The position numbers and the translations under genes are program-made. Source: DASQEH01 sp963765725 (GTDB lineage: Bacteria > Actinomycetota > Actinomycetes > Propionibacteriales > Nocardioidaceae). From it: DNA of 64,000 nucleotides. The stretch covers positions 1,054,001 to 1,118,000 of the forward strand of contig CAVXXI010000003.1 of NCBI GenBank assembly GCA_963765725.1, read 5' to 3'. This document shows, one piece after another, positions 17,303 to 26,526 of this stretch. How positions within the stretch are numbered: the first letter of the stretch is position 1; every line of letters begins with the position of its first letter. Below the pieces are notes generated by a model. That model was not told where the DNA came from and searched no databases. It worked only from the letters and a program-made list of their open reading frames with translations.

Positions 17303-17821
17303 ATGACGCAGGGCGCCCCGCTCGTCGGGATCGTGATGGGCTCCGACTCCGACTGGCCGACCATGCAGGCGGCCGCCGAGGCCCTGAGGGACTTCGGCGT
17401 GGAGTACGACGCCGACGTCGTCTCCGCACACCGGATGCCCGACGAGATGATCGCGTACGGGCGGAACGCGCACGGCCGGGGACTGAAGGTCATCATCGCC
17501 GGGGCCGGGGGAGCCGCCCACCTGCCCGGGATGCTCGCAGCGGTGACGGTGCTGCCGGTGATCGGCGTACCGGTGGCGCTGAAGAACCTCGACGGCATCG
17601 ACTCCCTCCTGTCGATCGTGCAGATGCCGGTCGGTGTACCGGTCGCGGCCGTGGCCATCGGGAACGCCCGCAACGCCGCCCTGCTCGCGGTGCGCATCCT
17701 GGCCTCGTCCGACGAGCGACTGGCCACGGCGATGCTCGACTACCAGCGCTCCTTGCGCGACCTCGCCCGGAGCAAGGGTGAGGCCGTGCGGGCTGCGGCG
17801 GCTGAGAGCGAGCGGCAGTGA
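17303..17821 (+). CDS. purE: N5-CAIR mutase
   Basis: Converts N5-CAIR to CAIR, the step after PurK. The 172 aa class I enzyme has GIVMGSDSDWPTMQ, the active-site VVSAHRMPDEM (histidine) and the GAGGAAHLPGMLA loop. An AGGAGG at 17288 sits 9 bp before the ATG, confirming the start. Its stop overlaps the start of the sulfotransferase-like gene (GTGA), so the three genes are probably transcribed together. Confidence 0.96.
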   Translation: MTQGAPLVGIVMGSDSDWPTMQAAAEALRDFGVEYDADVVSAHRMPDEMIAYGRNAHGRGLKVIIAGAGGAAHLPGMLAAVTVLPVIGVPVALKNLDGIDSLLSIVQMPVGVPVAAVAIGNARNAALLAVRILASSDERLATAMLDYQRSLRDLARSKGEAVRAAAAESERQ

Positions 17822-19056
17822 CGGCCGCGCCGGCGACGGTGTACCTGCACATCGGGCTGCACAAGACGGGCACGACGTACCTGCAGAACCTGCTCCGGGC
17901 CAACCGCGATGGCCTGCGTGCGCAAGGCGTCGACTTCCCCGGGGCGGCGGGCGAGCCGGTACAGGCCTTCGCGGTCTGGGACCTGCAGGGCCGTCGCCCG
18001 CGCGGAGTCACCGACAAGCGGATCGGGGGCTCCTGGGACGCCTTGGTGCACGCAGTGAACACGAGCGGGCTCCCGAACGCGCTGATCTCCGAAGAGCGTC
18101 TCAGTCTCTCGGGCCTCAAGCAGGCGCGCAGGGCCGTGGCGGCCTTCCCGGACTCCGAGGTGCACGTCGTCGTGACCGTACGGGACCTGGGCCGGGTCGT
18201 GGTGTCCGCGTGGCAGGAGGAGATCAAGAACGACCAGACGTGGACCTGGCAGGAGTTCGTCGATGCGGTGAAGGACGAGGCGCGGGTCGCTACCAGCCCG
18301 GCCAGGGGCTTCTGGCTCCGCCAGGACGTGACGAAGATCTGCGAGACCTGGGAGGCGAGCGTGTCGGCCGAGCGTCTGCACATCATCACGGTCCCGCAGT
18401 CGGGGGCGTCGCCCGAGGTGCTGCTGGAGCGGTTCGCGTCGGTCGTCGGGTTCGATGCGTCGCGACTGACCGAAGAGCCGACCTGGAACAACGAGACCGT
18501 CGGTGTCGCGGCGACGGAGGTGATCCGCCGGCTCAACGAACGGTTCGGGGGTCGGCTCAACCAGCGCGCGTACGACCGGGTGATCAAGTTCACGGTGGTA
18601 CAGATGCTCGCCAAACGTACCGAGCCCGTCCGGTTCAGCCTCCCGGAGGAGGAGATCGACTGGGTGACCAGGCGCGCCGAGGTTGCCATCACCACCCTGC
18701 GGGAGCGCGGGTACCCAGTGACGGGCGACCTCGACGAGCTGCGGCCGCGGCTGCGCCCGGGATCTCGGCGCCCGGACGACGCGACGGAGTCCGAGCTGCT
18801 GGAGACCTCCCTCGACGCGCTCGCCCTGCTGGCCGAGAAGTACGCCACGACCTGGTGGGCACGGCGCAGTGCCACCCTGGACGCCCCGCATGCCCGCACC
18901 GGTGACCTCGCGAGCCGGGCCCGCGGCGTCATCTTTCGCGGCCAGCGCTCCGCGGTCAGCCTGGCCGACCGCTCGCCCGCGGCCGCGAAGGCGCTCGGCC
19001 TGGTCCTCCGGACCCGGGACCGCGCTCGTACCCGGGCCCGAGACCGCTCCGGCTAG
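17818..19056 (+). CDS. Sulfotransferase-like protein
   Basis: A 412 aa protein with a P-loop-like 5'-phosphosulfate motif at the N-terminus (LHIGLHKTGTTYLQNLL) and a likely 3'-phosphate region (VVVTVRDLGRVVVSAWQEE), as in PAPS-dependent sulfotransferases. The acceptor is unknown; envelope glycans or lipids are possible given the nearby cell-wall genes. The C-terminal ~90 residues are Arg/Ala-rich and less conserved-looking. It overlaps purE by 4 bp (GTGA), an odd partner for a purine gene, so the coupling may reflect only compact spacing. Confidence 0.8.
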   Translation: MTAAPATVYLHIGLHKTGTTYLQNLLRANRDGLRAQGVDFPGAAGEPVQAFAVWDLQGRRPRGVTDKRIGGSWDALVHAVNTSGLPNALISEERLSLSGLKQARRAVAAFPDSEVHVVVTVRDLGRVVVSAWQEEIKNDQTWTWQEFVDAVKDEARVATSPARGFWLRQDVTKICETWEASVSAERLHIITVPQSGASPEVLLERFASVVGFDASRLTEEPTWNNETVGVAATEVIRRLNERFGGRLNQRAYDRVIKFTVVQMLAKRTEPVRFSLPEEEIDWVTRRAEVAITTLRERGYPVTGDLDELRPRLRPGSRRPDDATESELLETSLDALALLAEKYATTWWARRSATLDAPHARTGDLASRARGVIFRGQRSAVSLADRSPAAAKALGLVLRTRDRARTRARDRSG

Positions 19057-19063
19057 CCCTTCG

Positions 19064-19152
19064 CGTCGAGTGGGCGCAAATGCCGCGACGAGCGGGCAGG
19101 AATGTCGGGTCCAGCGGGCGCAAATGCCGCGCCGAGTGGGCGGGAAAGTGCG
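19064..19152 (+). repeat. Family 1 22-bp tandem array, locus D (4 units)
   Basis: Four head-to-tail units (19064-19085, 19086-19107, 19108-19129, 19130-19152) fill the gap between the convergent sulfotransferase-like and ATPase genes. The array begins 7 bp after one stop and ends 2 bp before the other. Units read on the plus strand. Confidence 0.88.
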
Positions 19153-19154
19153 CG

Positions 19155-20324
19155 TCAGCGATGCGGCCAGCTCCACCTGGGCCCGCCCAGCCGGTCCCGT
19201 CCCGCGACCAACGTCTCGCCGAGCTCGACCGTCGCGGCGGGTACGCGCGCGGACCCCGCCCCTCGTGCGAGGGAGTCGACGAAGGCAGCGGAGTGCGAGA
19301 CGGCGATGACCTGGGTGCGCTGCGACGCAGCGACAACGAGCTCTGCGAGCGCCGGAAGCAGGTCCGGATGCAGGCTCGTCTCGGGTTCGTTGAGAACGAG
19401 CAGCGACGGTGGCCGCGGCGTCAGGAGTGCCGCGATCCAGAGCAGATACCGAAGCGTGCCGTCGGAGAGTTCTTCGACGCCGAGCGGGCGGAGCAGGCCG
19501 CTCTGGATCAGTGACAGCCGACAGCGTCCCGCATCGTTGGTCACGCAGAGCCGACTGCCGGGAAATGCCCCGTCGATGGCCGCGTCGAGCCGGTCGGGCT
19601 CGCCCATCTCGCGGATGGTGAGCAACGCGGCGGCCAGATCGGACCCGTCGTGGTCGAGGACCGGCGTACGCGTACCGATGTGTACCTGCCTGGCGGGCGC
19701 CGCGGGATCGGTGCGGAACGAGTCGTAGAAGCGCCACGACCTGGTTTCCTCACGCAGCCCCATCAGCTCAGGAGCGCGTTCGATGTCGGTATACACGCTG
19801 AGCATGCTGTCGAACGGTGCGATCGGAAATGGCAGCTCGTACCAGGAGCCGTCGGCCGATCGCGACCTGAGCAGGCCGTGCCGCCGCTCGGTGAGCACCG
19901 CGGCGGGTCGGAGTAGCTCACCGCTCCACGTGGACTCGCACTTGACCTCGGGGTCGAGCAGGAAGGCGCTCTTGTTCGACACCTGAGGGGGACCGAGGTC
20001 GATGGCGTAACCGAACCGACCGGTAGCGAATCCCAACCGGAGACTCACGGGGTTCGAGCGGACGGTGCCCTGTACGGGGTGGACGCCCTCGCGGACAGCC
20101 TTACCGATCACCTCCGGTCCTGCCCAGAGCGTGGAGGGCAGACCGCCCTCTCGCGCGAGGGCTGCCACTGCTCCGTTGCGCGCGGCCTCGGCGAGCAGCC
20201 GGATCGCCCTGTACAGGCTTGACTTCCCGGTGCCGTTGGCGCCCACGACGACGGTGAGCTGCTCGAGTGGAAGGATGAGCCGACGCAGAGATCGGTACCC
20301 TTCGATCGCCAGCGTGGTCAGCAC
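19155..20324 (-). CDS. Stand-alone RecF/OLD-like AAA ATPase
   Basis: A 389 aa ABC-type ATPase of the predicted-ATPase group (AAA_21/COG4637-like). It starts LTTLAIEGYRSLRRLILPL, has Walker A VVGANGTGKSSLYRA, an ABC-like signature ELSDGTLRYLLW, Walker B LLVLNEPETSLHPDLLP, and a switch histidine AVSHSAAF. There is no TOPRIM or nuclease domain, and no partner gene is adjacent. Such ATPases occur in DNA repair and in phage-defence modules, but none of the usual partners is here, so no function is assigned. The gene is bracketed by two family 1 repeat arrays in opposite orientation. GTG start at 20324. Confidence 0.85.
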   Translation of the reverse strand: MLTTLAIEGYRSLRRLILPLEQLTVVVGANGTGKSSLYRAIRLLAEAARNGAVAALAREGGLPSTLWAGPEVIGKAVREGVHPVQGTVRSNPVSLRLGFATGRFGYAIDLGPPQVSNKSAFLLDPEVKCESTWSGELLRPAAVLTERRHGLLRSRSADGSWYELPFPIAPFDSMLSVYTDIERAPELMGLREETRSWRFYDSFRTDPAAPARQVHIGTRTPVLDHDGSDLAAALLTIREMGEPDRLDAAIDGAFPGSRLCVTNDAGRCRLSLIQSGLLRPLGVEELSDGTLRYLLWIAALLTPRPPSLLVLNEPETSLHPDLLPALAELVVAASQRTQVIAVSHSAAFVDSLARGAGSARVPAATVELGETLVAGRDRLGGPRWSWPHR

Positions 20325-20352
20325 CGGAGCAGGCTATCCGGGCTTGCCGACG

Positions 20353-20481
20353 GTACGTTTGCGCCCGCTCGACCCAGCGTTTGCGCCCGCTCGACCAAAC
20401 GTTTGCGCCCGCTCGACCAAACGTTTGCGCCCGCTCGACCCAGCGTTTGCGCCCGCTCGACCCAGCATTGCGCCCGTCGAC
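20353..20481 (-). repeat. Family 1 22-bp tandem array, locus E (6 units)
   Basis: The cleanest array: 20353-20374, 20375-20396, 20397-20418, 20419-20440, 20441-20462 and a degraded sixth. Units 3 and 4 are identical and units 2 and 5 are identical. Core on the minus strand is TCGAGCGGGCGCAAACG. It lies between the ATPase start and the end of the LCP gene, in the LCP gene's sense direction. Confidence 0.92.
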
Positions 20482-20517
20482 GGCTACTGGGCCGCGCAGT
20501 GGATCGAGGAGGTGTCG

Positions 20518-21858
20518 TCAGCTGCGGATGGCCGCGAAGAGGGCCTTCGACTTCGGTACGTCCCAGATCACGGCCGAGCCCGCGGCGGTCGCGGCGCCGA
20601 GGCTGGAGTACGGGACGACGCAGCGCTTGGCGTTCGAACCGCTCGAGTGGGCCATGGCCCAGGCGAAGCGCGCGAGGTCGAACGGCCCGACGTTGTCGCC
20701 GATCGTCAGGCTGTCGGCGGCGGCCCGGTTGACGGCGAGGTAGCGCCACGGGAGCACGACGGTCTGCCACGAGGCGGCCTTCTTGCCGACCGCGCTGATG
20801 ACCTCCCGCTGGTGCAGCGCCCGGGTGATGTCGCCGAGGGCGAACGCCCGCGAGCGGCTGTAGTCCAGCGCCGTGTGCCCGTCCACCTGCTGGCATCCCT
20901 TCGACATCTTCAGGTGGCCCGCCTTCGGGTCGGAGATCGACTGCGTCGGACACACCTGGATCCCGCCGACGGCGTCGACGACGTCGACGAACCCCGCGAA
21001 GCCCACCTCGACGTAGTCGTCAACGCGGATGCCGGTGTCGTGCTCGATCGTCCTGACCAGGAGCTTGGGGCCGCCCAGTGCATACGCCGCGTTGATCTTG
21101 CTCATGCCATGACCGGGGATGTCGACGTAGGAGTCGCGTGGCACCGACAGCAGCAGGTTCGGCCCCCCGCCGTCGGGCACGTGGAGCAACACGATGGTGT
21201 CGGTACGCTGCCCGGCCGCCTGGCCGGTACCGAGGTCTCCCCGCTGCTGCTTGGTCAGCCCGGCCCGGCTGTCGGAGCCGACGAGCAGGTACGTCGTCCC
21301 GGGCGTGGAGGCGGGCCGGGCGCCGTCGGGTTGTGCGTCCACCTTGTTGATGTGCTGCCAGGTCCAGATCGGGACGGCCAGCAGGAACACCAACCAGAGC
21401 AGGAGCAGGAGCAGGAGGCCCCGTAGCCACCAGTTGCGCCGCTTCCGGCGCGGACGCTGCTGCGCGGGAGTGCTTGCGCCGAGAGGCGGGCGAGGCGGCG
21501 GCGTCGCCGGGTACGTCTGTGTGGGCGTGGCGAACTTCGGCTGTCCGCCGGGCGGCGGCGTGGGGAAGGTCCCACCGAAGGAGTCCGGGGACCCCGCGGG
21601 TGCCGCGCCGCCCGGGCGGGTCGGACGCGGCTGGACCCCGAGGACCTGCGTGGCGTCGGCCGGCGGCCCCGATCCGGCCGACGGCCCCGATCCGGCCGAC
21701 TGCCCCGATCGAGGCGGCTGCTGAGACCCAGCCGACGGTGGCTGCGCCGGTTGCTTGCGTATCGGGCGGGTCTCGTCGTCGGCGGGCCCGGACCGGTTCC
21801 GCCGAGCGGAGTACAGCCACTCGTAGGCCGGGTCCCGCGGCTCCTGCTGGTCGCCCAT
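20518..21858 (-). CDS. LytR-CpsA-Psr (LCP) family glycopolymer ligase
   Basis: Membrane-anchored phosphotransferase that attaches wall teichoic acid, galactan or capsule to peptidoglycan. From ATG 21858 it is 446 aa: a long Pro/Gln/Ser-rich cytoplasmic region with short SGxSAG repeats, one transmembrane helix (GLLLLLLLWLVFLLAVPIW, about 152-172), then an extracellular LCP domain with TDTIVLLHVP, LLLSVPRDSYVDIPG, KINAAYALGG and HTALDYSRSRAFALGDITR. The conserved arginines and aspartates of the phosphate-binding site are present. It opens the envelope glycan locus, divergent from a second, frame-broken LCP gene. Confidence 0.93.
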   Translation of the reverse strand: MGDQQEPRDPAYEWLYSARRNRSGPADDETRPIRKQPAQPPSAGSQQPPRSGQSAGSGPSAGSGPPADATQVLGVQPRPTRPGGAAPAGSPDSFGGTFPTPPPGGQPKFATPTQTYPATPPPRPPLGASTPAQQRPRRKRRNWWLRGLLLLLLLWLVFLLAVPIWTWQHINKVDAQPDGARPASTPGTTYLLVGSDSRAGLTKQQRGDLGTGQAAGQRTDTIVLLHVPDGGGPNLLLSVPRDSYVDIPGHGMSKINAAYALGGPKLLVRTIEHDTGIRVDDYVEVGFAGFVDVVDAVGGIQVCPTQSISDPKAGHLKMSKGCQQVDGHTALDYSRSRAFALGDITRALHQREVISAVGKKAASWQTVVLPWRYLAVNRAAADSLTIGDNVGPFDLARFAWAMAHSSGSNAKRCVVPYSSLGAATAAGSAVIWDVPKSKALFAAIRS

Positions 21859-21950
21859 GCGTCTCACGCTACCTTCGCGCCACAAGTCCGGGTGTGCTCA
21901 ACGGCGGGTCGAAGCGGCTGGGGCCGCTGTGACTGGTGATACTTGAGCGC

Positions 21951-23449
21951 GTGCCCTCACGTCCGAGCAACCTCCACCTGGGGGCCATCACCGCGTCCGG
22001 AGCCACAGTCGCAGCGGGCCGAGTCCGGCTCCGGCGTGCCCTGGTGCTGATGGGGATGACCCTGGTGGCGCCGGGCCAGCGCCCAGCTCGCGGCCGGCGA
22101 CAAGCGCGTGGGCCGCTTCGCCCTCGCCGCCTTCGCCTCGGCGCTCGGGCTCGTCGTGCTGGTGGTGCTCGTCGGCCTGTGGCGGCCGACGGAGCTGATC
22201 TCGGTGTCTCACCAACCTGTGGGTGCTCCGCCTGCTGCGCTTCGCCCTGATCGCGTACGCCCTCGCCTGGGCGTACCTCCTCGTCGACGCTTGGCGGATC
22301 GCGGACCCGCTCGGCCTCGCGCGCAAGCAACGCCTGATGCTGACCGGCCTCAACGGCGTCGCGTGCTTCGCCGTGACGGGGGCACTTCTCTTCGCGAGCC
22401 ACCTCGTGGCCGTCCAGCGCGACTTCATCGCCACGGTCTTCGGGGACGGTGTCACGTCGCAGGCCGAGCACGGCCGGTACAACATGCTTGCTGCTCGGCG
22501 GCGACGCGGGGCCTCGCCGGGTCGGCCTCAGGCCCGACAGCATCACCGTGGCGAGCGTCGACGAGCAGACCGGGCGGACCGTACTCCTCGGCCTGCCGCG
22601 CAACCTCGAGGACGTCCCGTTCCCGACCGGGTCCGTGATGGACCGGCACTTCCCGCACGGCTTCGGCTGCTCCGGCTGCTATCTGAACGGCGTGAACACC
22701 TGGGCCACCGAGCACAGCAGCCTCTTCCCGCACTCGAAGGACCCCGGCGTCACCGCCACCACGCAGGCCGTCGAGGCGATCACGGGCCTGCACATCAACT
22801 ACTACGTGCTCATCGACCTGAAGGGCTTCCAGGACCTCGTCGACGCGGTCGGAGGCGTCACGCTGAAGCTCGCCGACCGGGTCCCCATCGGGAGCGTCGG
22901 GCGCATCACGGGCTGGATCCCCGCAGGAAAGCGGCACCTGGACGGCTTCCAGGCCCTCTGGTACGCACGCAGCCGCGCCACCACGGACGACTACTCCCGG
23001 ATGGCGCGCCAGAAGTGCCTGATGAACGCGATGCTCCACCAGCTCAACCCGAGCAGGGTCATCGCGAACTTCGGCGACATCGCCAAGGCCGGCAAGCAGG
23101 TCATCTCCACGTCGATCCCGGCGAGTCAGCTGAGTACATTCGCGGGGCTGGCGCTGAAGACTCGCAAGCTGCCCGTGACGAGCGTCTCCTTCGTGCCGCC
23201 GAAGATCGACACCGGCAACCCGAACTGGGCCCTGATCCGCTCCATGACCAAGCACGCGATCGCCAAGGCCGAGGCGCGTGACTCCGGCGGCACACATCGC
23301 CCGCACGCCGGCACTAAGCACCACGACGCCAACGACACGGCAGACCTGGCCGGGTCCTGCTGACGTCTGCGCCGGCCGCCCGTCCGCCCCAGCCGACGCC
23401 GCCCGACACGCCCGACGACGAGGACTGGCCGATCGGGCGGCTCAGCTGA
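21951..23449 (+). pseudogene. Second LCP-family ligase with N-terminal multi-helix region, frameshifted
   Basis: Across several frames the sequence encodes an LCP ligase: N-terminal helices (ALVLMGMTLVAPG, FALAAFASALGLVVLVVLVG, FALIAYALAWAYLLVDAW), then LCP motifs LGLPRNLEDVPF, YLNGVNTWATEH, GLHINYYVLIDL and FQALWYARSRATTDDYSRM. One-base insertions near 22075, 22207 and 22488 move the frame each time, and at least one more change near 23290-23370 is needed to reach the protein-like tail DTPDDEDWPIGRLS ending at 23447-23449. The start (GTG 21951) is approximate. Either consensus errors or a decaying gene. Confidence 0.75.
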
Positions 23450-23468
23450 GGCAAAGGAGACGGCCGAC

Positions 23469-24411
23469 GTGTCACAGCACGAGCGTGTCGTCGCCGTCGT
23501 CGTGACGTGGAACCGCCGAGACCTCCTCGCCGAGTCACTGCGCGCGATCCAGCACCAGACCGAGCCGCCTGAGCAGACGATCGTCGTCGACAATGCCTCC
23601 GACGACGGCACCGCAGAGCTGCTCCGGCGCGACTTCGCCTCGCTCGACGTCGTCTCGACCGTCGCCAAACTCGGAGGCGCGGGCGGCTTCGCGGTCGGGC
23701 TCGACCGCGCCCTGCGGACAAGATGTGACGCGGTCTGGTTGATGGACGACGACACCATCCCCGAGCCGACGGCACTCGCTGCGCTGCTGGCCGCCCGGCG
23801 CGACTACGGCCCTCCCGTGCCGGCGCTGGTGCCGTCCGGGTCGTCTGGACCGACGGTCGCGAGCACCCGATGAACACGCCGCGCCGCAAGCCCGGAGCGA
23901 CGGCTGCCGAGCTCGAGGCCGCAGCGGAAGTCGGATGTGTCCCGGTCCGCTCGGCGTCGTTCGTCTCGGTGATGGTCGATGCCGGCGTGGACGCGGGAGC
24001 GAGGGCTGCCGATCGCCGACTACTTCTTGTGGAACGACGACTTCGAGTTCACCACCCGGCTGATCCGCGGCGAGCGTGGGCGCTGTACTGTCCCGGCGCG
24101 CTCGTGGTCCACAAGACCGCGACGTTCGGCTCGACCGACGCCGATCCCGGCGACGCGCTTCTACTACGAGGTGCGCAACAAGGTGTGGCTGTTCCCGCGC
24201 TCGCGCGGCCTGAGTCCGGCCGAGAAGGCGCTCTACGGCGGCTCGACCCTGCGCCGCTGGGCCGCACCATTCGCGCCGTCCTCCGACCGGCCGCACCCTG
24301 CTTCGTGCGGCCTCGGCGCGGGCCTGCGGACCGGGGTACTGAGCGGCCCACGCCCGACGGCGACGTGCTCCGCGACGGCGGCCGGTACCGGAGCGCGCCC
24401 GCGATGGCTGA
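23469..24411 (+). pseudogene. Galactofuranosyltransferase-like GT2 (GlfT1 type), frameshifted
   Basis: Starts with GTG 23469 behind AAAGGAG. The first 120 residues are a clean GT-A fold: VVAVVVTWNRRDLLAESL, TIVVDNASDDGT, LGGAGGFAVGLDRAL and the metal-binding WLMDDDTIPE. Later pieces in other frames (RERGLPIADYFLWNDDFEF, YCPGALVVHKTATFG, RFYYEVRNKVWLFPR) match actinobacterial galactofuranosyltransferases that start galactan chains from UDP-galactofuranose made by Glf. At least four indels lie between 23840 and 24380. The end is uncertain; a TGA at 24409 in the last plausible frame overlaps the next gene. Confidence 0.72.
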
Positions 24412-25255
24412 GGACGTTCAGCCTGCTGATGAGCGTCTGGGGCGGCGACGACCCGGGCTTCCTCGACGCGGCATTCCGGTCCGGCGTGCACGACCAGACC
24501 CGCCGGCCCGACGAGGTGGTGCTGGTCCAGGACGGCCCGGTGCCGCCGCCGCTGGCGGCGGTGCATCGCGCGAGCTGATCGAGACGCGCCCGGTACCGAC
24601 GACCACTGCTCGCGCTCGAGGCCAACGTCGGCCTCGGCGCCGCGCTCGACCAGGGCATGTCCGCCTGCGCGCACGACATCGTGGCCCGGATGGACGCCGA
24701 CGACATCGCCGCTGCCGCACCGCTTCGAGGTGCAGGTGCCCGCTGGTCGAGGCAGGGGACCGACATCGTGGGCTCGGCGCTTCTCGAGTTCGGCAGTCGA
24801 CCCGACGACGTCGTCGGCCGGCGGGTGCCGCCCATCGACCCGGAGAGATCGTCCGGGTACGCCCGGTTCCACCAGCCCTTCAACCACCCCACAGTCGTCT
24901 ACCGCAGAAGCGCGGTCGAGGCGGCCGGCGGCTACCGCCACCTGGCGCTGATGGAGGACTACCTGCTGTTCGCCAAGATGATCGGCCAGGGGGCACGGGC
25001 GGCCAACGTCGCCGAGCCGCTGGTGCTGCTACCGGGTCGGCGCGGGGGCCTACGCGCGGCGCGGCGGAGTGATCTTGCTCAAGTCCGAGTGGCGATTGCA
25101 GCGGCGACTGCTGGAGCTGGGGTTCACGAATCGGGCTGCAGTTCGTCCGTAACATGGTGGTGCGAGGCGGTTACCGGCTCGTACCAGAGCGGCTGCGGAG
25201 GACGGCGTACCGGCTGCTCATCGCGCGCCAGGGCGAGCGGGGGGGTCGACGCTGA
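24404..25255 (+). pseudogene. GT2 glycosyltransferase, frameshifted
   Basis: Pieces in different frames give a family 2 transferase: LRTFSLLMSVWGGDDP, PDEVVLVQDGPVPP, DIVARMDADDIA (DxD-like), FHQPFNHPTVVYRRSAVE and LMEDYLLFAKMIGQG, ending with VVRGGYRLVPERLRR and a TGA at 25253. The layout resembles Glc/Gal transferases of polysaccharide loci. The likely start is ATG 24404 followed by an extra G, since the conserved MLRTFSLLMS would otherwise lack a start. Additional one-base indels occur around 24575, 24715, 25030 and 25130. Acceptor and donor sugars are unknown. Confidence 0.68.
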
Positions 25256-25355
25256 CCGGGCGGACAGCGGGCCGCCGCTAGACTTGTGCGCCACCGCTGT
25301 GGGGCGTCCCCGCGCATTGTGCGGTTCCGACGTTCTGATCAGGAGAGTGTTCGAC

Positions 25356-26526
25356 GTGGATCTGGTCGTCGTCGGGACGGGGCTTGTTCGGCCTCACGGT
25401 CGCCGAGCGCTGCGCCAACGACCTCGGGTCTCAAGGTGCTGGTGCTCGACCGTCGCCCCCACGTCGGCGGCAACGCCTACAGCGACGCGGAGCCGGAGAC
25501 CGGCATCGAGGTGCACAAGTACGGCGCCCACCTGTTCCACACCTCCAACCAGCGGGTGTGGGAGTACGTCAACCGGTTCACCGCCTTCACCGGCTACCAG
25601 CACCGGGTCTTCTCGATCTACAAGGGCAAGGTCTACCCGATGCCCATCAACCTCGCGACGATCTGCGAGTACTTCGGCAGCTGGATAGACCCCGGACGAG
25701 GCCCGCGCGCTCGTGGCCGAGCAGGCCGGCGAGTTCGACAGCGCCACCGCGGGCAACCTCGAGGAAAAGGCGATCTCCCTGATCGGGCGGCCCCTGTACG
25801 AGGCGTTCATCCGGGGCTACACCGCCAAGCAGTGGCAGACAGACCCCAGCGAGCTGCAGGCCGAGATCATCTCCCGGCTGCCGGTCCGCTACAACTTCGA
25901 CAACCGCTACTTCAACGACAAGTACGAGGGCCTGCCCGTCGACGGCTACACCGCCTGGCTCGAGCGGATGGTCGACCACCCCAACATCGAGGTCCGGCTC
26001 GAGACCGACTTCTTCGACGTCCGCGACACCTACGTCGGGCAGGTGCCCATCGTGTACACCGGCCCGCTCGACGCCTACTTCGCGAACTCGGCCGGTGAGT
26101 TGTCGTGGCGTACCGTCGACCTCGAGGTCGAGGTGAAGGACGTCGGCGACTTCCAGGGGTGCTCGGTCATGAACTACGCCGACGAGGACGTCCCCTACAC
26201 GCGCATCCACGAGTTCCGGCACTTCCATCCCGGAGCGCACCTGGTACCCGAAGGACAAGACCGTCATCGTGCACGAGTACTCGCGCTTCGCCGAGTCGGG
26301 CGACGAGCCCTACTACCCGATCAACACGGCCGAGGACCGCAGCAAGCTGCTGCGGTACCGAGAGCTCGCGAAGGCTGAGCCCAACGTGCTGTTCGGCGGT
26401 CGGCTCGGCACCGACAAGTACCTCGACATGCACATGGCCATCGGGTCCGCACTGTCGATGTACGACAACGTCCTGCGGCCGCACTTCGCCGATGGCGCGC
26501 TCCTCGAGAGCGGCGGTGTGGAGTGA
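25356..26526 (+). pseudogene. glf: UDP-galactopyranose mutase, frameshifted
   Basis: Converts UDP-galactopyranose to UDP-galactofuranose with reduced FAD. GTG 25356 follows AGGAG at 25341. Coding is clear: LVVVGTGL, VLDRRPHVGGNAYSDAE, GIEVHKYGAHLFHTSN, YPMPINLATICEYF, YTAKQWQTDP, NYADEDVPYTRIHEFRHF and VHEYSRFAESGDEPYYP. Four one-base insertions (near 25384, 25427, 25694 and 26232) split the frame; removing them gives a normal ~390 aa enzyme. It supplies the donor for the neighbouring galactofuranosyltransferase. A GTGA overlap joins it to the exporter permease. Confidence 0.85.

Noticed and set aside
20353..20481. CRISPR array
   Set aside because: Units are contiguous 22-mers with no spacers, no palindromic repeat ends and no cas genes anywhere in the window.
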